Under the pieces are notes generated by a model, which saw nothing but the letters and a program-made list of their open reading frames with translations, was not told the origin of the DNA and made no database searches. Positions 46,047-54,701 of a DNA stretch of 64,000 nt are shown here, piece after piece. The position numbers were made by a program, and so were the translations under genes. The DNA is from Marinobacter guineae. Lineage in GTDB: Bacteria; Pseudomonadota; Gammaproteobacteria; Pseudomonadales; Oleiphilaceae. The stretch covers positions 1 through 64,000 of the forward strand of contig NZ_KZ319342.1 in NCBI RefSeq assembly GCF_002744735.1, read 5' to 3'. Every line of letters starts with the position of its first letter. Position 1 is the first letter of the stretch.

Positions 46047-48532
46047 TGGCCGCTGCAAAAAAACTGATGTCTGTCCGCCGGGACTGGCGGGAACGGGATG
46101 TGCGCGTTGTTCTGGCTGCGCTTATTATTGCCGTGGCTACGGTTGCCACCATTGCACTTTTTGCCAGCCAGCTGCAGCGAACTCTGGTGACCTCGGCCAG
46201 TTCCTTCCTGGCCGCCGACCGGCAGCTGGAAGCTGAGAATGGCCGCCCGATCCCGGAGTCCTGGCTGGAGCAGGCAAGGGAGCGTGGTCTGGAAACTGGC
46301 CGAATGGTCGAGTTCTCGACCATGGTGTTCGGTGCGGACAACTTCCAGCTGGTGTCCGTCAAGGCGGTGAGTAACGAGTACCCCCTGAGGGGCGATATCG
46401 AGATCCAGCAGAACCCTGATGGACCAAGAGAACTGGTAAATCAGGGCCCGGGACCGGGTGAAGTATGGATCAATCCGCGCTTATTGCGCCTGCTGGATCT
46501 GGAAATTGGCGACAGTCTGGAAGTGGGAAGCCGAAGCCTGACCGTGTCTGGTCTGCTGATTCGCGAACCGGACGGCGGTTTCCGTCTTTCAGCCCTCGCG
46601 CCCCGGGTCATGATGCATGTAGACGATGTGTCGTCTACCGGCGTCGTTCAGGAAGGTAGCCGGGTAGAATTTGTTTATCTGTTTGCCGGCGACGAGGCCG
46701 CTCTCGAAGCCTATTACCAATGGCTTCAACCTCGCATGGAGCCCAGTCATGAGTGGGAGGGCGTGCGCGATGGCGAAACCTTCTCCCAGTCGCTGGAGCG
46801 TGCAGAACGCTTCCTGTTGCTCGGTGGCAGCCTTGCCGTGCTGCTCGCCGCTGTGGCCGTGGCCGTGGCAAGCCGGCAATACGCGTTATCCCAGCGTGAC
46901 ACCGTCGCTCTGCTCAAGACGCTTGGCCTGAGTGGTGCCGGTATTGGCGGGTTGTATCTCAAGCGCCTCGCGCTCTGGGGGGTGGCCGGAATTGCCGGCG
47001 GCCTTTTGGTCGCACTTCCGCTGTATTGGCTGCTGACCCGTATGCTGAGCGAGGTGCTGGAGCGCCCGGTGGGCTTCCAGCTCGACCCTTCAGCTCTGGT
47101 ACCCGCCTTGCTAACGGCACTGGTGTCCCTGTTTGCCTTTGCCTACCCTCCGGTGCGCCGACTCCGGAATGTTCCGGCCATGCGGGTGTTGCGTAGTCAG
47201 CCGGGAGAAACCGGGCGTGAGGCGCTGCCGGATCTGGTTATTGCCATCGTGGCGGTGTTCGGCCTCGTGTGGATGTACGCCGGTGAACTGGCGTTAGTGG
47301 TGTCTCTGCTGGGCGGTCTTGCCTTGTTGCTGGGTGCGCTTGGATTGGCAGGGTGGCTGCTGGTAGCGACCCTTCGCCGGGTCCGTGGTGGCGGCAATTC
47401 CTGGCGCCTGGCACTTGTCGGTCTTTACCGGCACCGTAAAGCAAGCATGTCGCAGATTGCGGTCTTTGCCATGACCCTTATGCTGGCCGCCACGCTGATC
47501 CTGGTACGAACATCTCTGCTGGCAGACTGGCAGGCACAACTGCCCGACAATGCGCCCAATCATTTCCTGATCAACATTGCCCCAGATACGGTCGATGAAA
47601 TCGATGCGTTCTGGCAGGAGCGAGGTCAGCCACTGGACAAGCTCTATCCCATGGTTCGCGGCCGCCTGACCGAGCTCAATGGCCAGCCGGTGAAGGAGGC
47701 CGTCAGCAAGGATGAGCGTATTGGTGCACTCAACCGTGAACTGAACCTCACCTGGATGTCAGAACTGCCTGCGGACAACCGGATCGTGGGGGGCAGCTGG
47801 TTTTCGCAGGGGCAGACGGAAGGGGTTTCTGTTGAGTCCGAGCTGGCGGGAAAGCTGGGTCTGGCTTTGGGCGACCAGCTGACGTTCACCATCGGGTCGG
47901 AAAAAGTGACGGAAACGGTGACCAGCATCCGAACCGTTCAGTGGGACAGCATGAAGCCAAACTTCTACATGGCGTTCCCGCCTGGCGGCGGTCTGTCGGA
48001 TATGCCAGCGACCTGGATCACCAGTTTCTATCTTCCCAGGGATAAAAAAGATGCCCTGAATGAGTTCTCCCGACAGTTTCCGACAGTGTCAGTGCTGGAG
48101 ATTGACAACGTCATCGACCGGATTCAGGAGATTGTCCGGCAGGTTACCCAGGCAATTGAAGCGATTCTGGCGCTCATTCTCGCCGCCGCACTGGTGGTGA
48201 TGGCCGCTGTGGTCAGTGCCACTCTCCGTGACCGGCAGCGGGAGGGCGCCTTGTTGAGAACCCTCGGCGGTCGACAGAGCCTGCTGGTTCGCAGCACGAT
48301 GTTGGAATTCGCCTTGCTGGGCGGCTTCGCCGGGGTGTTGGGGGTGGTTGCCGCCGAGGCAGCCGTCTGGGCGCTACAATTCCGGATGTTTGAGGGTACT
48401 TTTCAGTGGCACTGGCAAGTTGTTCTGCCGATCCCGCTGATCAGCGCGATTGTCTTGGCACTTTTTGGCCGATGGCAGTTGCGGCCGGTTCTGAGCGTGT
48501 CGCCAATGCTGCTACTGAGGCGCCTCGAATAA
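46046..48532 (+). CDS. ybbP: FtsX-like ABC transporter permease, YbbP type
   Basis: An 828-residue permease with an N-terminal membrane segment (RVVLAALIIAVATVATIALF), a large periplasmic region, several central membrane helices (about 265-290, 310-335, 350-370, 395-450) and a second set at the C-terminus (about 705-820). Two FtsX-type membrane domains in one chain is the YbbP layout. It follows ybbA directly, and the complex is probably involved in export or extraction at the inner membrane. The substrate is unknown. Confidence 0.92.
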   Translation: MAAAKKLMSVRRDWRERDVRVVLAALIIAVATVATIALFASQLQRTLVTSASSFLAADRQLEAENGRPIPESWLEQARERGLETGRMVEFSTMVFGADNFQLVSVKAVSNEYPLRGDIEIQQNPDGPRELVNQGPGPGEVWINPRLLRLLDLEIGDSLEVGSRSLTVSGLLIREPDGGFRLSALAPRVMMHVDDVSSTGVVQEGSRVEFVYLFAGDEAALEAYYQWLQPRMEPSHEWEGVRDGETFSQSLERAERFLLLGGSLAVLLAAVAVAVASRQYALSQRDTVALLKTLGLSGAGIGGLYLKRLALWGVAGIAGGLLVALPLYWLLTRMLSEVLERPVGFQLDPSALVPALLTALVSLFAFAYPPVRRLRNVPAMRVLRSQPGETGREALPDLVIAIVAVFGLVWMYAGELALVVSLLGGLALLLGALGLAGWLLVATLRRVRGGGNSWRLALVGLYRHRKASMSQIAVFAMTLMLAATLILVRTSLLADWQAQLPDNAPNHFLINIAPDTVDEIDAFWQERGQPLDKLYPMVRGRLTELNGQPVKEAVSKDERIGALNRELNLTWMSELPADNRIVGGSWFSQGQTEGVSVESELAGKLGLALGDQLTFTIGSEKVTETVTSIRTVQWDSMKPNFYMAFPPGGGLSDMPATWITSFYLPRDKKDALNEFSRQFPTVSVLEIDNVIDRIQEIVRQVTQAIEAILALILAAALVVMAAVVSATLRDRQREGALLRTLGGRQSLLVRSTMLEFALLGGFAGVLGVVAAEAAVWALQFRMFEGTFQWHWQVVLPIPLISAIVLALFGRWQLRPVLSVSPMLLLRRLE

Positions 48533-48553
48533 AGGCCAGGCGCCAACGGGCGT

Positions 48554-49324
48554 TTAACGGTAATTGGCCAGAATGGCGTCCAGTTCGCCATTCTGCTTGA
48601 TGCGGGCCAGTTCTTCGTTGAACTGGTCGGTGAAGGTCTGCCAATCACGCCGAAGCATCAGCCGGAAACCATACTCACTGATGCCCTTGCCGGAGGACCG
48701 GAATTCGTCCTGCAAGCCCTCGTTGCGCAGAATCCACCTGCCTACCAGCCGGTCCGCGATAGCGGCATCAAACCGGTCGCCGTGGAGTACAAAGGTAAAC
48801 ATGTCGCGGTCGCGGGAAACATCGAATCGACGAATCTTTCCTTCGGCGAAGTAGGTTTCCAGCTGCGGATACAGATACCCCAGGTGGGTAACGACAGTCT
48901 TCGAGTACAGGTCTTCGGGAGTGTCGTACGATAACTTTGAGTGTTTGGGAATGAAAAAAACTTCCTCAATGTTCACAATCGGGTCGGTAAACAGGAACTT
49001 TTCGGGTTGGTCTGTCCATTCTCGGGCCCGGGGCGTTGCGTCGATGTAACCGTCGAGCAGCATCTGGTCGACCCGCTTTCGGGGAATCTTTTCGGAAACA
49101 ACAGTGTAGCCAAGCCTTTGAGTAATCAGTGATACCACATCCCACATGATCCCCGAGGGTGCATTTTGGTCAACAATCAGGTAGGGCGGATAGCCGTTAG
49201 GTGAAATGTTGAAGTGGAAAACTTTCTGTTCCTGGGCATCTGCAGTACGAAATACAAGCGGAGAGAAGGCGAGAAGCAGAGCGCTGATTGCTACGGGAAG
49301 ACGGCAGGATCTTCGGTTTTGCAT
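48554..49324 (-). CDS. periplasmic amino-acid-type substrate-binding protein
   Basis: A 256-residue SBP family 3 protein. A signal peptide covers about 1-30 (VAISALLLAFSPLVF...ADA). The following YPPYLIVDQNAPSGIMWDVV is the family signature near the N-terminus. There is no permease or ATPase gene beside it, so it may be a lone binding protein or act in sensing. It is convergent with ybbP and lies 180 bases before the alcohol dehydrogenase end. Confidence 0.85.
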   Translation of the reverse strand: MQNRRSCRLPVAISALLLAFSPLVFRTADAQEQKVFHFNISPNGYPPYLIVDQNAPSGIMWDVVSLITQRLGYTVVSEKIPRKRVDQMLLDGYIDATPRAREWTDQPEKFLFTDPIVNIEEVFFIPKHSKLSYDTPEDLYSKTVVTHLGYLYPQLETYFAEGKIRRFDVSRDRDMFTFVLHGDRFDAAIADRLVGRWILRNEGLQDEFRSSGKGISEYGFRLMLRRDWQTFTDQFNEELARIKQNGELDAILANYR

Positions 49325-49458
49325 GCGGAGGGCTCTCTACGGAATAGTGCTGTAGGTGGAAGAACGAACCCGGCTTAGATCCCTGCCAGAAGAACTAATT
49401 GTCACTCCTTTGTAGGTCAATTTCAAGGATTTGAGGTCTATGTTCAGGCGATCGCAGG

Positions 49459-49484
49459 AAGGGGCCCGGCGGACGGAGCCCCTT
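49459..49484 (-). terminator. hairpin after the iron alcohol dehydrogenase
   Basis: AAGGGGC (49459-49465) and GCCCCTT (49478-49484) form a 7-bp stem with a 12-base loop, 20 bases past the dehydrogenase stop on the minus strand. The T tract is weak. Confidence 0.4.
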
Positions 49485-49504
49485 TCATCGGCAATCAGAA
49501 TGGT

Positions 49505-50692
49505 TCAGGCCCAGGCGCGGCGAAGCACCGCGCGGGCATCGTCAAGGCTTACTTCCTTCGGGTTGAACATAATGGAGCCGTCATCCAGTGCCATTTCGGC
49601 GATGTGATCCAGCTGGTTTTCGGTCACCTTGCCGGTTTCTTTCAGAGTGCGTGGCAGTTGGCATCGCTTGTAGAGGGCATCCCGTAATTTTCGGATCGCA
49701 GAAATGCTCGCTTCGGCCCTCCGGCTCGCCGGGGTAGCTGCGAACACCTCCGGCCCTTCGAGGTGCAGCAATAGCTCTCCCAGTGGTTCCCGGATGGTCT
49801 CCAGGTTGTATTCCAGCACGTAGGGCAGGTACAGGCTCATGCACAACCCGTGAGGCAGATGGCAGATGGCTCCGGTTGCGTGCCCCAAGGCATGCACGAG
49901 GCCTACCATGGAGTTGGAGAAGGCAATGCCTGCCATAGTGGAGGCCTGGGCCAGTTCCAGCCGGCCGTCGCTGTCTTTCGGGTTGTCCATGACCTTCAGC
50001 AGGGACTGGCTGACCTTCTTGATTGCCGCCGTGGCATAGGCATCGCTCAGCGGGTTTTTTGCCATGCAGGTGAAAGCTTCGGTTGCATGGGTCATGGCAT
50101 CCATCGCTGTTGCCGCCGTGATATGGGGTGGCAGGGTCAGCGTCATTCTCGGATCAATAATCGCGGCATTCGGTAGCAGGAACGAGGAGGTGAACGGCAG
50201 TTTTACACCCTTGTTTTCATCGGTAATCACGGCCACCGAGGTCACCTCAGAGCCGGTGCCTGCCGTGGTCGGAACCACAAAAAACGGTTTCAGCGGATGT
50301 TTGAGCACGCCAGCACCGCTGTATTTGGCGATATCGTCACCGCCCTCGGAAACCAGAATGTTGACCGCCTTGCCTGTATCAATGGCCGAGCCACCACCTA
50401 TGGCAATGATGGAATCGCATTTTTCCTGGCGGTAGATGCCGGCAATATCGCGTACCACTGTGGTGGAGGAGTCGGGCGGCACGTCATCATAGATTGTGGT
50501 GATTTCGAGCCCGCTTTCCTCGCAGGCGGCAATGACCGGCTCCAGCAAACCAGCCGCGCGCACGCCCTTGTCGGTTACAATCATCGGACGTTTGGCGCCC
50601 ATGCCGGTCAGCTCGTAAGGAATGTGCTCAAGAGCGGCCTTGCCGGCGATCACTTTTACCGGGCAGAAGAACTCATAGTATTTGTTGGTCAT
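49505..50692 (-). CDS. iron-containing alcohol dehydrogenase
   Basis: A 395-residue type III dehydrogenase, with the NAD-binding GGGSAIDTGKAV and the metal-site stretch DAMTHATEAF, GLVHALGHATGAICHLPHG. It oxidises or reduces alcohols/aldehydes with NAD(P). Its start shares one base (TAATG) with the stop of an SCP2-like gene, so both are co-translated. The alkane- and wax ester-using lifestyle of marine relatives suggests a role with longer alcohols, but this is speculative. Confidence 0.92.
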   Translation of the reverse strand: MTNKYYEFFCPVKVIAGKAALEHIPYELTGMGAKRPMIVTDKGVRAAGLLEPVIAACEESGLEITTIYDDVPPDSSTTVVRDIAGIYRQEKCDSIIAIGGGSAIDTGKAVNILVSEGGDDIAKYSGAGVLKHPLKPFFVVPTTAGTGSEVTSVAVITDENKGVKLPFTSSFLLPNAAIIDPRMTLTLPPHITAATAMDAMTHATEAFTCMAKNPLSDAYATAAIKKVSQSLLKVMDNPKDSDGRLELAQASTMAGIAFSNSMVGLVHALGHATGAICHLPHGLCMSLYLPYVLEYNLETIREPLGELLLHLEGPEVFAATPASRRAEASISAIRKLRDALYKRCQLPRTLKETGKVTENQLDHIAEMALDDGSIMFNPKEVSLDDARAVLRRAWA

Positions 50693-51246
50693 TATGCTCT
50701 CGCTGTCTCGACGAAATTGGTGGCAACTTTCAGGTAAATGCGCGCGGCACTGATCAGTTTTTTCGGCAGGCGCAGGTCAGCGGGATATTCTTTCACGGCA
50801 CGCTGGGCAATCAGTTTGGGCAGAATGAAGGATTCTAGGCGATTCAATACCCGGGTCATTCTCACTGCATAGCTGATATCGCCATCTACCAGCATGCGGT
50901 CATTGGCGAATGCCACCGAGGTCTTTTCCTGAAACGACAGCACCAGGAAGGCATGGGCAATGTGCTTGAACTGGATGGACAGGTCCACCGGGCGGGGCGC
51001 AGTGTTGCCGTGATAGTGAAAGCGGCCCTGGCCAGTATGTTCCACAATCAGCCGCGAGCCGTCCGGCATCACCATCATTTCAAACAGAAAGCCATCGGGT
51101 AGCGCCCGTGCTTCATTCTGGACGTTCTCGTCCACCTCACTCACCGCCTGCAGTGCCCGCCCCATCACCTGGAACATCAGTTCCACATAGTAGCGGCGAG
51201 CCTGGAAAACCATGGGCTGGATACGTTTCGCTAACATGTCCGTCAT
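50692..51246 (-). CDS. hypothetical protein, possibly SCP2-like lipid-binding
   Basis: A 184-residue protein with no clear family match from memory. The middle (VDLSIQFKHIAHAFLVLSFQEKTSVAFANDRMLVDGDISYAVRM) looks like the hydrophobic-ligand SCP2 fold. The C-terminal part has basic helices. There is no signal peptide. It overlaps the alcohol dehydrogenase by 1 base (TAATG), pointing to a shared job with a lipophilic alcohol. The annotation is tentative. Confidence 0.65.
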   Translation of the reverse strand: MTDMLAKRIQPMVFQARRYYVELMFQVMGRALQAVSEVDENVQNEARALPDGFLFEMMVMPDGSRLIVEHTGQGRFHYHGNTAPRPVDLSIQFKHIAHAFLVLSFQEKTSVAFANDRMLVDGDISYAVRMTRVLNRLESFILPKLIAQRAVKEYPADLRLPKKLISAARIYLKVATNFVETARA

Positions 51247-51317
51247 CCAATCGTTGTTGATGTCATATGATTTTTAGAGTTATTGCTCTAAAAGTCAATG
51301 GACACTATGACGGTAAG

Positions 51318-52595
51318 TCACTGCGTTAACGCTGTCAGTTTCCGTTTGGCCTCTTCGGCCACCTCACCACCAGCCTCAGCAGCCTTGCTGTAATAGGCAA
51401 TGGCCTGACTGCGGTTGTTCTGCTTCACCGCAATATCCCCCAGGCGCAGGAAGGCAATGGACGTGGGCACGGTTTCATTGGCTTTGATCAGGTTATCCCG
51501 GGCCTTGTTCAGGTTGTTTTGGCGGAGAGCATTCAGCCCGTTGTACAAACGATAGGTGAACATCTCCGGATACAGGCTCACCGCCTTCTCGAAGTCCGCA
51601 GTCGCTTTTTCTTCCTCTTTCAGTTCCTGGTAGATGCGCCCGCGGAGCGAGTAGAACATGGCTTCCCTCGGGAGTAAGCGAATGGCTTCATTCACTTTAT
51701 CCAGTGCCGCTTTCATTTCGTCTTTTGAGGCAAGTTCCATGGCCTTGTCATGGGCATCGTAGGCGGGCTGAAGTGAACGAAGTTTGGCCATTTTGCGATC
51801 GTACACGTCCTTGCCCCGGTAGCCGCCCGCACCGATTTTTTTCACCAGTTCCCTGTTTTCCTCCACCCGTTCAGCTGAGGGCGGGTGTGTGGCGAACAGG
51901 CCGTTGATGAAACCGGACTCACGGCCTTCGGATAACTCCAGGAAGATTTGCTGAAGTTCCACCGCTGCAGCTGGGTCGTAGCCTGCCTCCTTCATGTAAA
52001 GAATGCCGTAGTGATCGGATTCCAACTCGTCGCCCTGGCTGTACTGTGCCAATGCAAGCTGAGCACCCAGCGCGGCACCGCCCATAATCAGGCCGGCCCA
52101 TTCGTTGTCTGAAAGTGCAAAGCCAAGGCCAGCGACACCGGCGCTGATCAGCATTCCCTGTTGCATCCGCTGAACACTGTGTTTTGCTGCCGCATGAACA
52201 ACTTCATGGCCCAGAACGGACGCCAGCTGGGCCTCGTCGTCGAGCTCTGTCAACAGGCCCCGGTTGATGGCAATTTTGCCTCCGGGCAGGGCCCAGGCGT
52301 TGGGGACGCTGCTGTTCAGTACCACGAATTCATAGGGCAAATCCGGCCGGTCGCTGACCGCCGCCATTTTCTGGCCAACTTCCCGCACGTACAGCGTCAG
52401 CTCAGGATCGACATAGAACTGACCGCCCTGAGTCTGCTGGGTGGGTACGTACTGTTCGGCGCCCATTGCGAGTTCCTGGTTCTCCCCGATCAGTGAAAGC
52501 TGCTTCTCCCCGGTGACTGGGTTAACGGTACAACCGCTGAGCGTCAAGGCCAGGGCAATTGCAAAAAGGCTGGTTTTGAAAGCGGACAGGTTCAC
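51318..52595 (-). CDS. periplasmic M48 metalloprotease with TPR repeats, BepA-like
   Basis: A 425-residue lipoprotein protease. The signal peptide ends at LSGC (C22), the lipobox. The zinc site HEVVH gives H130, E131, H134, with the third ligand in ELESDHYG. The C-terminal half (about 270-425) is made of TPR helices. This matches the BepA/YfgC and LoiP-type outer-membrane quality-control proteases. It probably degrades misassembled outer membrane proteins. Confidence 0.9.
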   Translation of the reverse strand: MNLSAFKTSLFAIALALTLSGCTVNPVTGEKQLSLIGENQELAMGAEQYVPTQQTQGGQFYVDPELTLYVREVGQKMAAVSDRPDLPYEFVVLNSSVPNAWALPGGKIAINRGLLTELDDEAQLASVLGHEVVHAAAKHSVQRMQQGMLISAGVAGLGFALSDNEWAGLIMGGAALGAQLALAQYSQGDELESDHYGILYMKEAGYDPAAAVELQQIFLELSEGRESGFINGLFATHPPSAERVEENRELVKKIGAGGYRGKDVYDRKMAKLRSLQPAYDAHDKAMELASKDEMKAALDKVNEAIRLLPREAMFYSLRGRIYQELKEEEKATADFEKAVSLYPEMFTYRLYNGLNALRQNNLNKARDNLIKANETVPTSIAFLRLGDIAVKQNNRSQAIAYYSKAAEAGGEVAEEAKRKLTALTQ

Positions 52596-52791
52596 AGCGA
52601 ACTCCCTTTTGATGATGCAAAGTCAGGCTACCGGTTATTCGGATACCCGATTCCTTAATGGCCAGTTTATAGCACATCGCCGCCTGGCGCTGGATTACCG
52701 GATGATGGCCAGCTGTGGTGGCGGGCCGGCCCATGGCGTATTATGAGCCTCTGTTCCCGCACCATTCGTACTTTTGATCCTAGGGCCGCCA

Positions 52792-53544
52792 ATGGGTGAT
52801 TTACTCGAACTGATTGCATTCCTATGGTTCCTGGTTTGCTGGCTTGGTTATACCGAATACTCAAAGCGCCGGGCCGCAGATCGCGCCTGCTTATCCAACA
52901 CCCTCGACATGTACCGGGAAGACTGGATGCGGGTCATGCTCCGGCGGGAAAACCGCATTGCCGATGCCTCCGTGGTTGGCAATCTCGAGCGTAACGGCGC
53001 CTTCTTCGCCTCCAGCTGCCTGTTGATCCTCGCCGGTATAATCACTGCGCTTGGTTATACCCAGGAAGTCATGGAAGTGTTCAGCACCATGCCCTTCGGA
53101 AAACTGCCGACCCGGGAGATCTGGGAGCTGCGCATGGTGGTGCTACTGGTGGTCTTTATTTACGCCTTTTTCAAATTCACCTGGTCGATGCGGATGTACA
53201 ATTTTGTTTCCGTAATGATTGGTAGCGCGCCGCACCCCGACGACACCAAAACCAGCCCGGCAAGCCGTGAAGCCTTCGCCCGCAGTGCCGGCAACGTCTG
53301 TAATCTGGCCGGGGATGCTTTCAACCTTGGCCTGCGCTCGTACTATTATGCACTGGCTGTGGTTGGCTGGTTTATTCATCCGATTGTTTTTATGGCAGCG
53401 TCTACCCTGGTGGTCATCGTTCTGTACCGCCGGGAGTTCTGTTCCGAGGCGCTTCATGCCTTGCGAGCCGGTAAGGTTTTTGAGGAACCGGCACCGATCA
53501 AGCCTGAAACCGACGCCAAATCCAAAAGCTCATCCACAGGTTGA
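52792..53544 (+). CDS. DUF599 family membrane protein
   Basis: A 250-residue protein with about four membrane segments: LLELIAFLWFLVCWLGY at the start, SCLLILAGIITALGY, MVVLLVVFIYAFFKFTW and VGWFIHPIVFMAAST near the end. The stretch SMRMYNFVSVMIGSAP is a conserved DUF599 feature. The function is unknown. ATG 52792 is preferred over 52774 since AGGG lies 6 bases upstream. It precedes the two thioesterase genes by 6 bases, so it may share their transcript. Confidence 0.82.
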   Translation: MGDLLELIAFLWFLVCWLGYTEYSKRRAADRACLSNTLDMYREDWMRVMLRRENRIADASVVGNLERNGAFFASSCLLILAGIITALGYTQEVMEVFSTMPFGKLPTREIWELRMVVLLVVFIYAFFKFTWSMRMYNFVSVMIGSAPHPDDTKTSPASREAFARSAGNVCNLAGDAFNLGLRSYYYALAVVGWFIHPIVFMAASTLVVIVLYRREFCSEALHALRAGKVFEEPAPIKPETDAKSKSSSTG

Positions 53545-53550
53545 TTCTGA

Positions 53551-54021
53551 ATGAACGACGATACCCGAATGAAGCGGGTCACCCGATTTATCGAAACGCT
53601 CACCCAGGCGAAAGAGTTGGGTCTCACCGTTATCGAGGCAACGGAAGGTAGCCTGACACTGTGCCTTCCCTACAGTGACCGGATCATTGGCAACCCGGAC
53701 AATGGCGTTATCCACGGTGGCGCCATCACCACGCTCATGGACACTACCTCTGGTTGCGTCATTCTGTGCGCACTGGAGGACTTCGAGCTATGCCCGACGC
53801 TGGACTTGCGTGTGGACTACATGCGTCCCGCACAGCCCCATAAACCGGTGTACGCCCGTGCGGAAACCTACCGGGTAACCCGAAACATTATCTTTACCCG
53901 CTGTGAGGCGTACCAGGAAGGGGGTGAAACCATCGCCAACTGTGTGGCTACTTTCATGCGCATCGGAAAGGATGCCAGCCCAAAGTATTACCGGGACCTG
54001 ATCACGGGAGGTGAAGAATGA
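53551..54021 (+). CDS. PaaI-like hotdog thioesterase 1
   Basis: A 156-residue hotdog-fold protein. The active-site stretch GVIHGGAITTLMDTTSG contains the conserved Gly-Gly and the aspartate of the PaaI group. It follows DUF599 closely and overlaps the next thioesterase by 4 bases (ATGA). The enzymes hydrolyse acyl-CoA; substrates are not predictable from sequence. Confidence 0.9.
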   Translation: MNDDTRMKRVTRFIETLTQAKELGLTVIEATEGSLTLCLPYSDRIIGNPDNGVIHGGAITTLMDTTSGCVILCALEDFELCPTLDLRVDYMRPAQPHKPVYARAETYRVTRNIIFTRCEAYQEGGETIANCVATFMRIGKDASPKYYRDLITGGEE

Positions 54022-54452
54022 CCGATCCGGAAATCCTCCGTTATACCCAGGAAACCGGGGACTTCACCCGGATGCTTGAAAGCATTCCCTACGCGACCTG
54101 GATCGGTTTGCAGTGCGAGCGCTTCGGGGATGACCTGATTTTTCGCCTGCCGAGGAAAGAATCCAATCTTGGCAATCCGATCCTGCCGGCAATTCATGGT
54201 GGGGTAATTGGTGGCTTCATGGAGATGTCAGCCAATATCTACCTGATCCTGTCCCAGGAGTCCCTGCGTATGCCCCGCATTGTGGATTTCTCCCTCGATT
54301 ACCTGCGCGCGGGTCTGGACCGTGAAACCTATGCCGAGTGCCGGCTGACTCGCCAGGGCAACCGCGTGGCCAATGTGATGGTCAGCGCCTGGCAGAAATC
54401 CCGTTCGCAACCCATCGCAACTGCACGGGCTCATTTCCTCCTCGAAGACTGA
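54018..54452 (+). CDS. PaaI-like hotdog thioesterase 2
   Basis: A 144-residue hotdog protein with AIHGGVIGGFMEMSANIY where the first gene has a longer DTTSG pattern; here the catalytic position reads EMSAN (Glu in place of Asp). It overlaps the first by 4 bases, so the two may form a heteromer. They share domain type but are clearly diverged. Confidence 0.88.
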   Translation: MTDPEILRYTQETGDFTRMLESIPYATWIGLQCERFGDDLIFRLPRKESNLGNPILPAIHGGVIGGFMEMSANIYLILSQESLRMPRIVDFSLDYLRAGLDRETYAECRLTRQGNRVANVMVSAWQKSRSQPIATARAHFLLED

Positions 54453-54527
54453 GTTCGCCGATGCTCCGGGGGCTTGAAATGCCCAGGTGTGCCCCCAATT
54501 CCTGCTCAGACCAGGAAATTTGTGCAG

Positions 54528-54634
54528 GAGCGGGCGCGGAGGCCGTTCCGAAACACGCTGTGAATACGTCCATGTACGCTCGGCTCCGCCATCCATGGCT
54601 CCGCACGGTTTCGGAACGGCCTCCGCGCCCGCTC
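54528..54634 (+). repeat. large palindrome, family copy 4
   Basis: A 107-bp element. Arms start GAGCGGGCGCGGAGGCCG and end with the exact reverse complement. The core reads CGCTGTGAATACGTCCATG then CTCCGCCATCCATGGCTCCG. It lies between the thioesterase pair and htpG, both + strand. Confidence 0.85.
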
Positions 54635-54701
54635 TTCGAACTATGAGGTAACTCGGGCACACCTAAGTGCCTGCTTATTTGTATCAGGAGACATAAACGC
54701 C

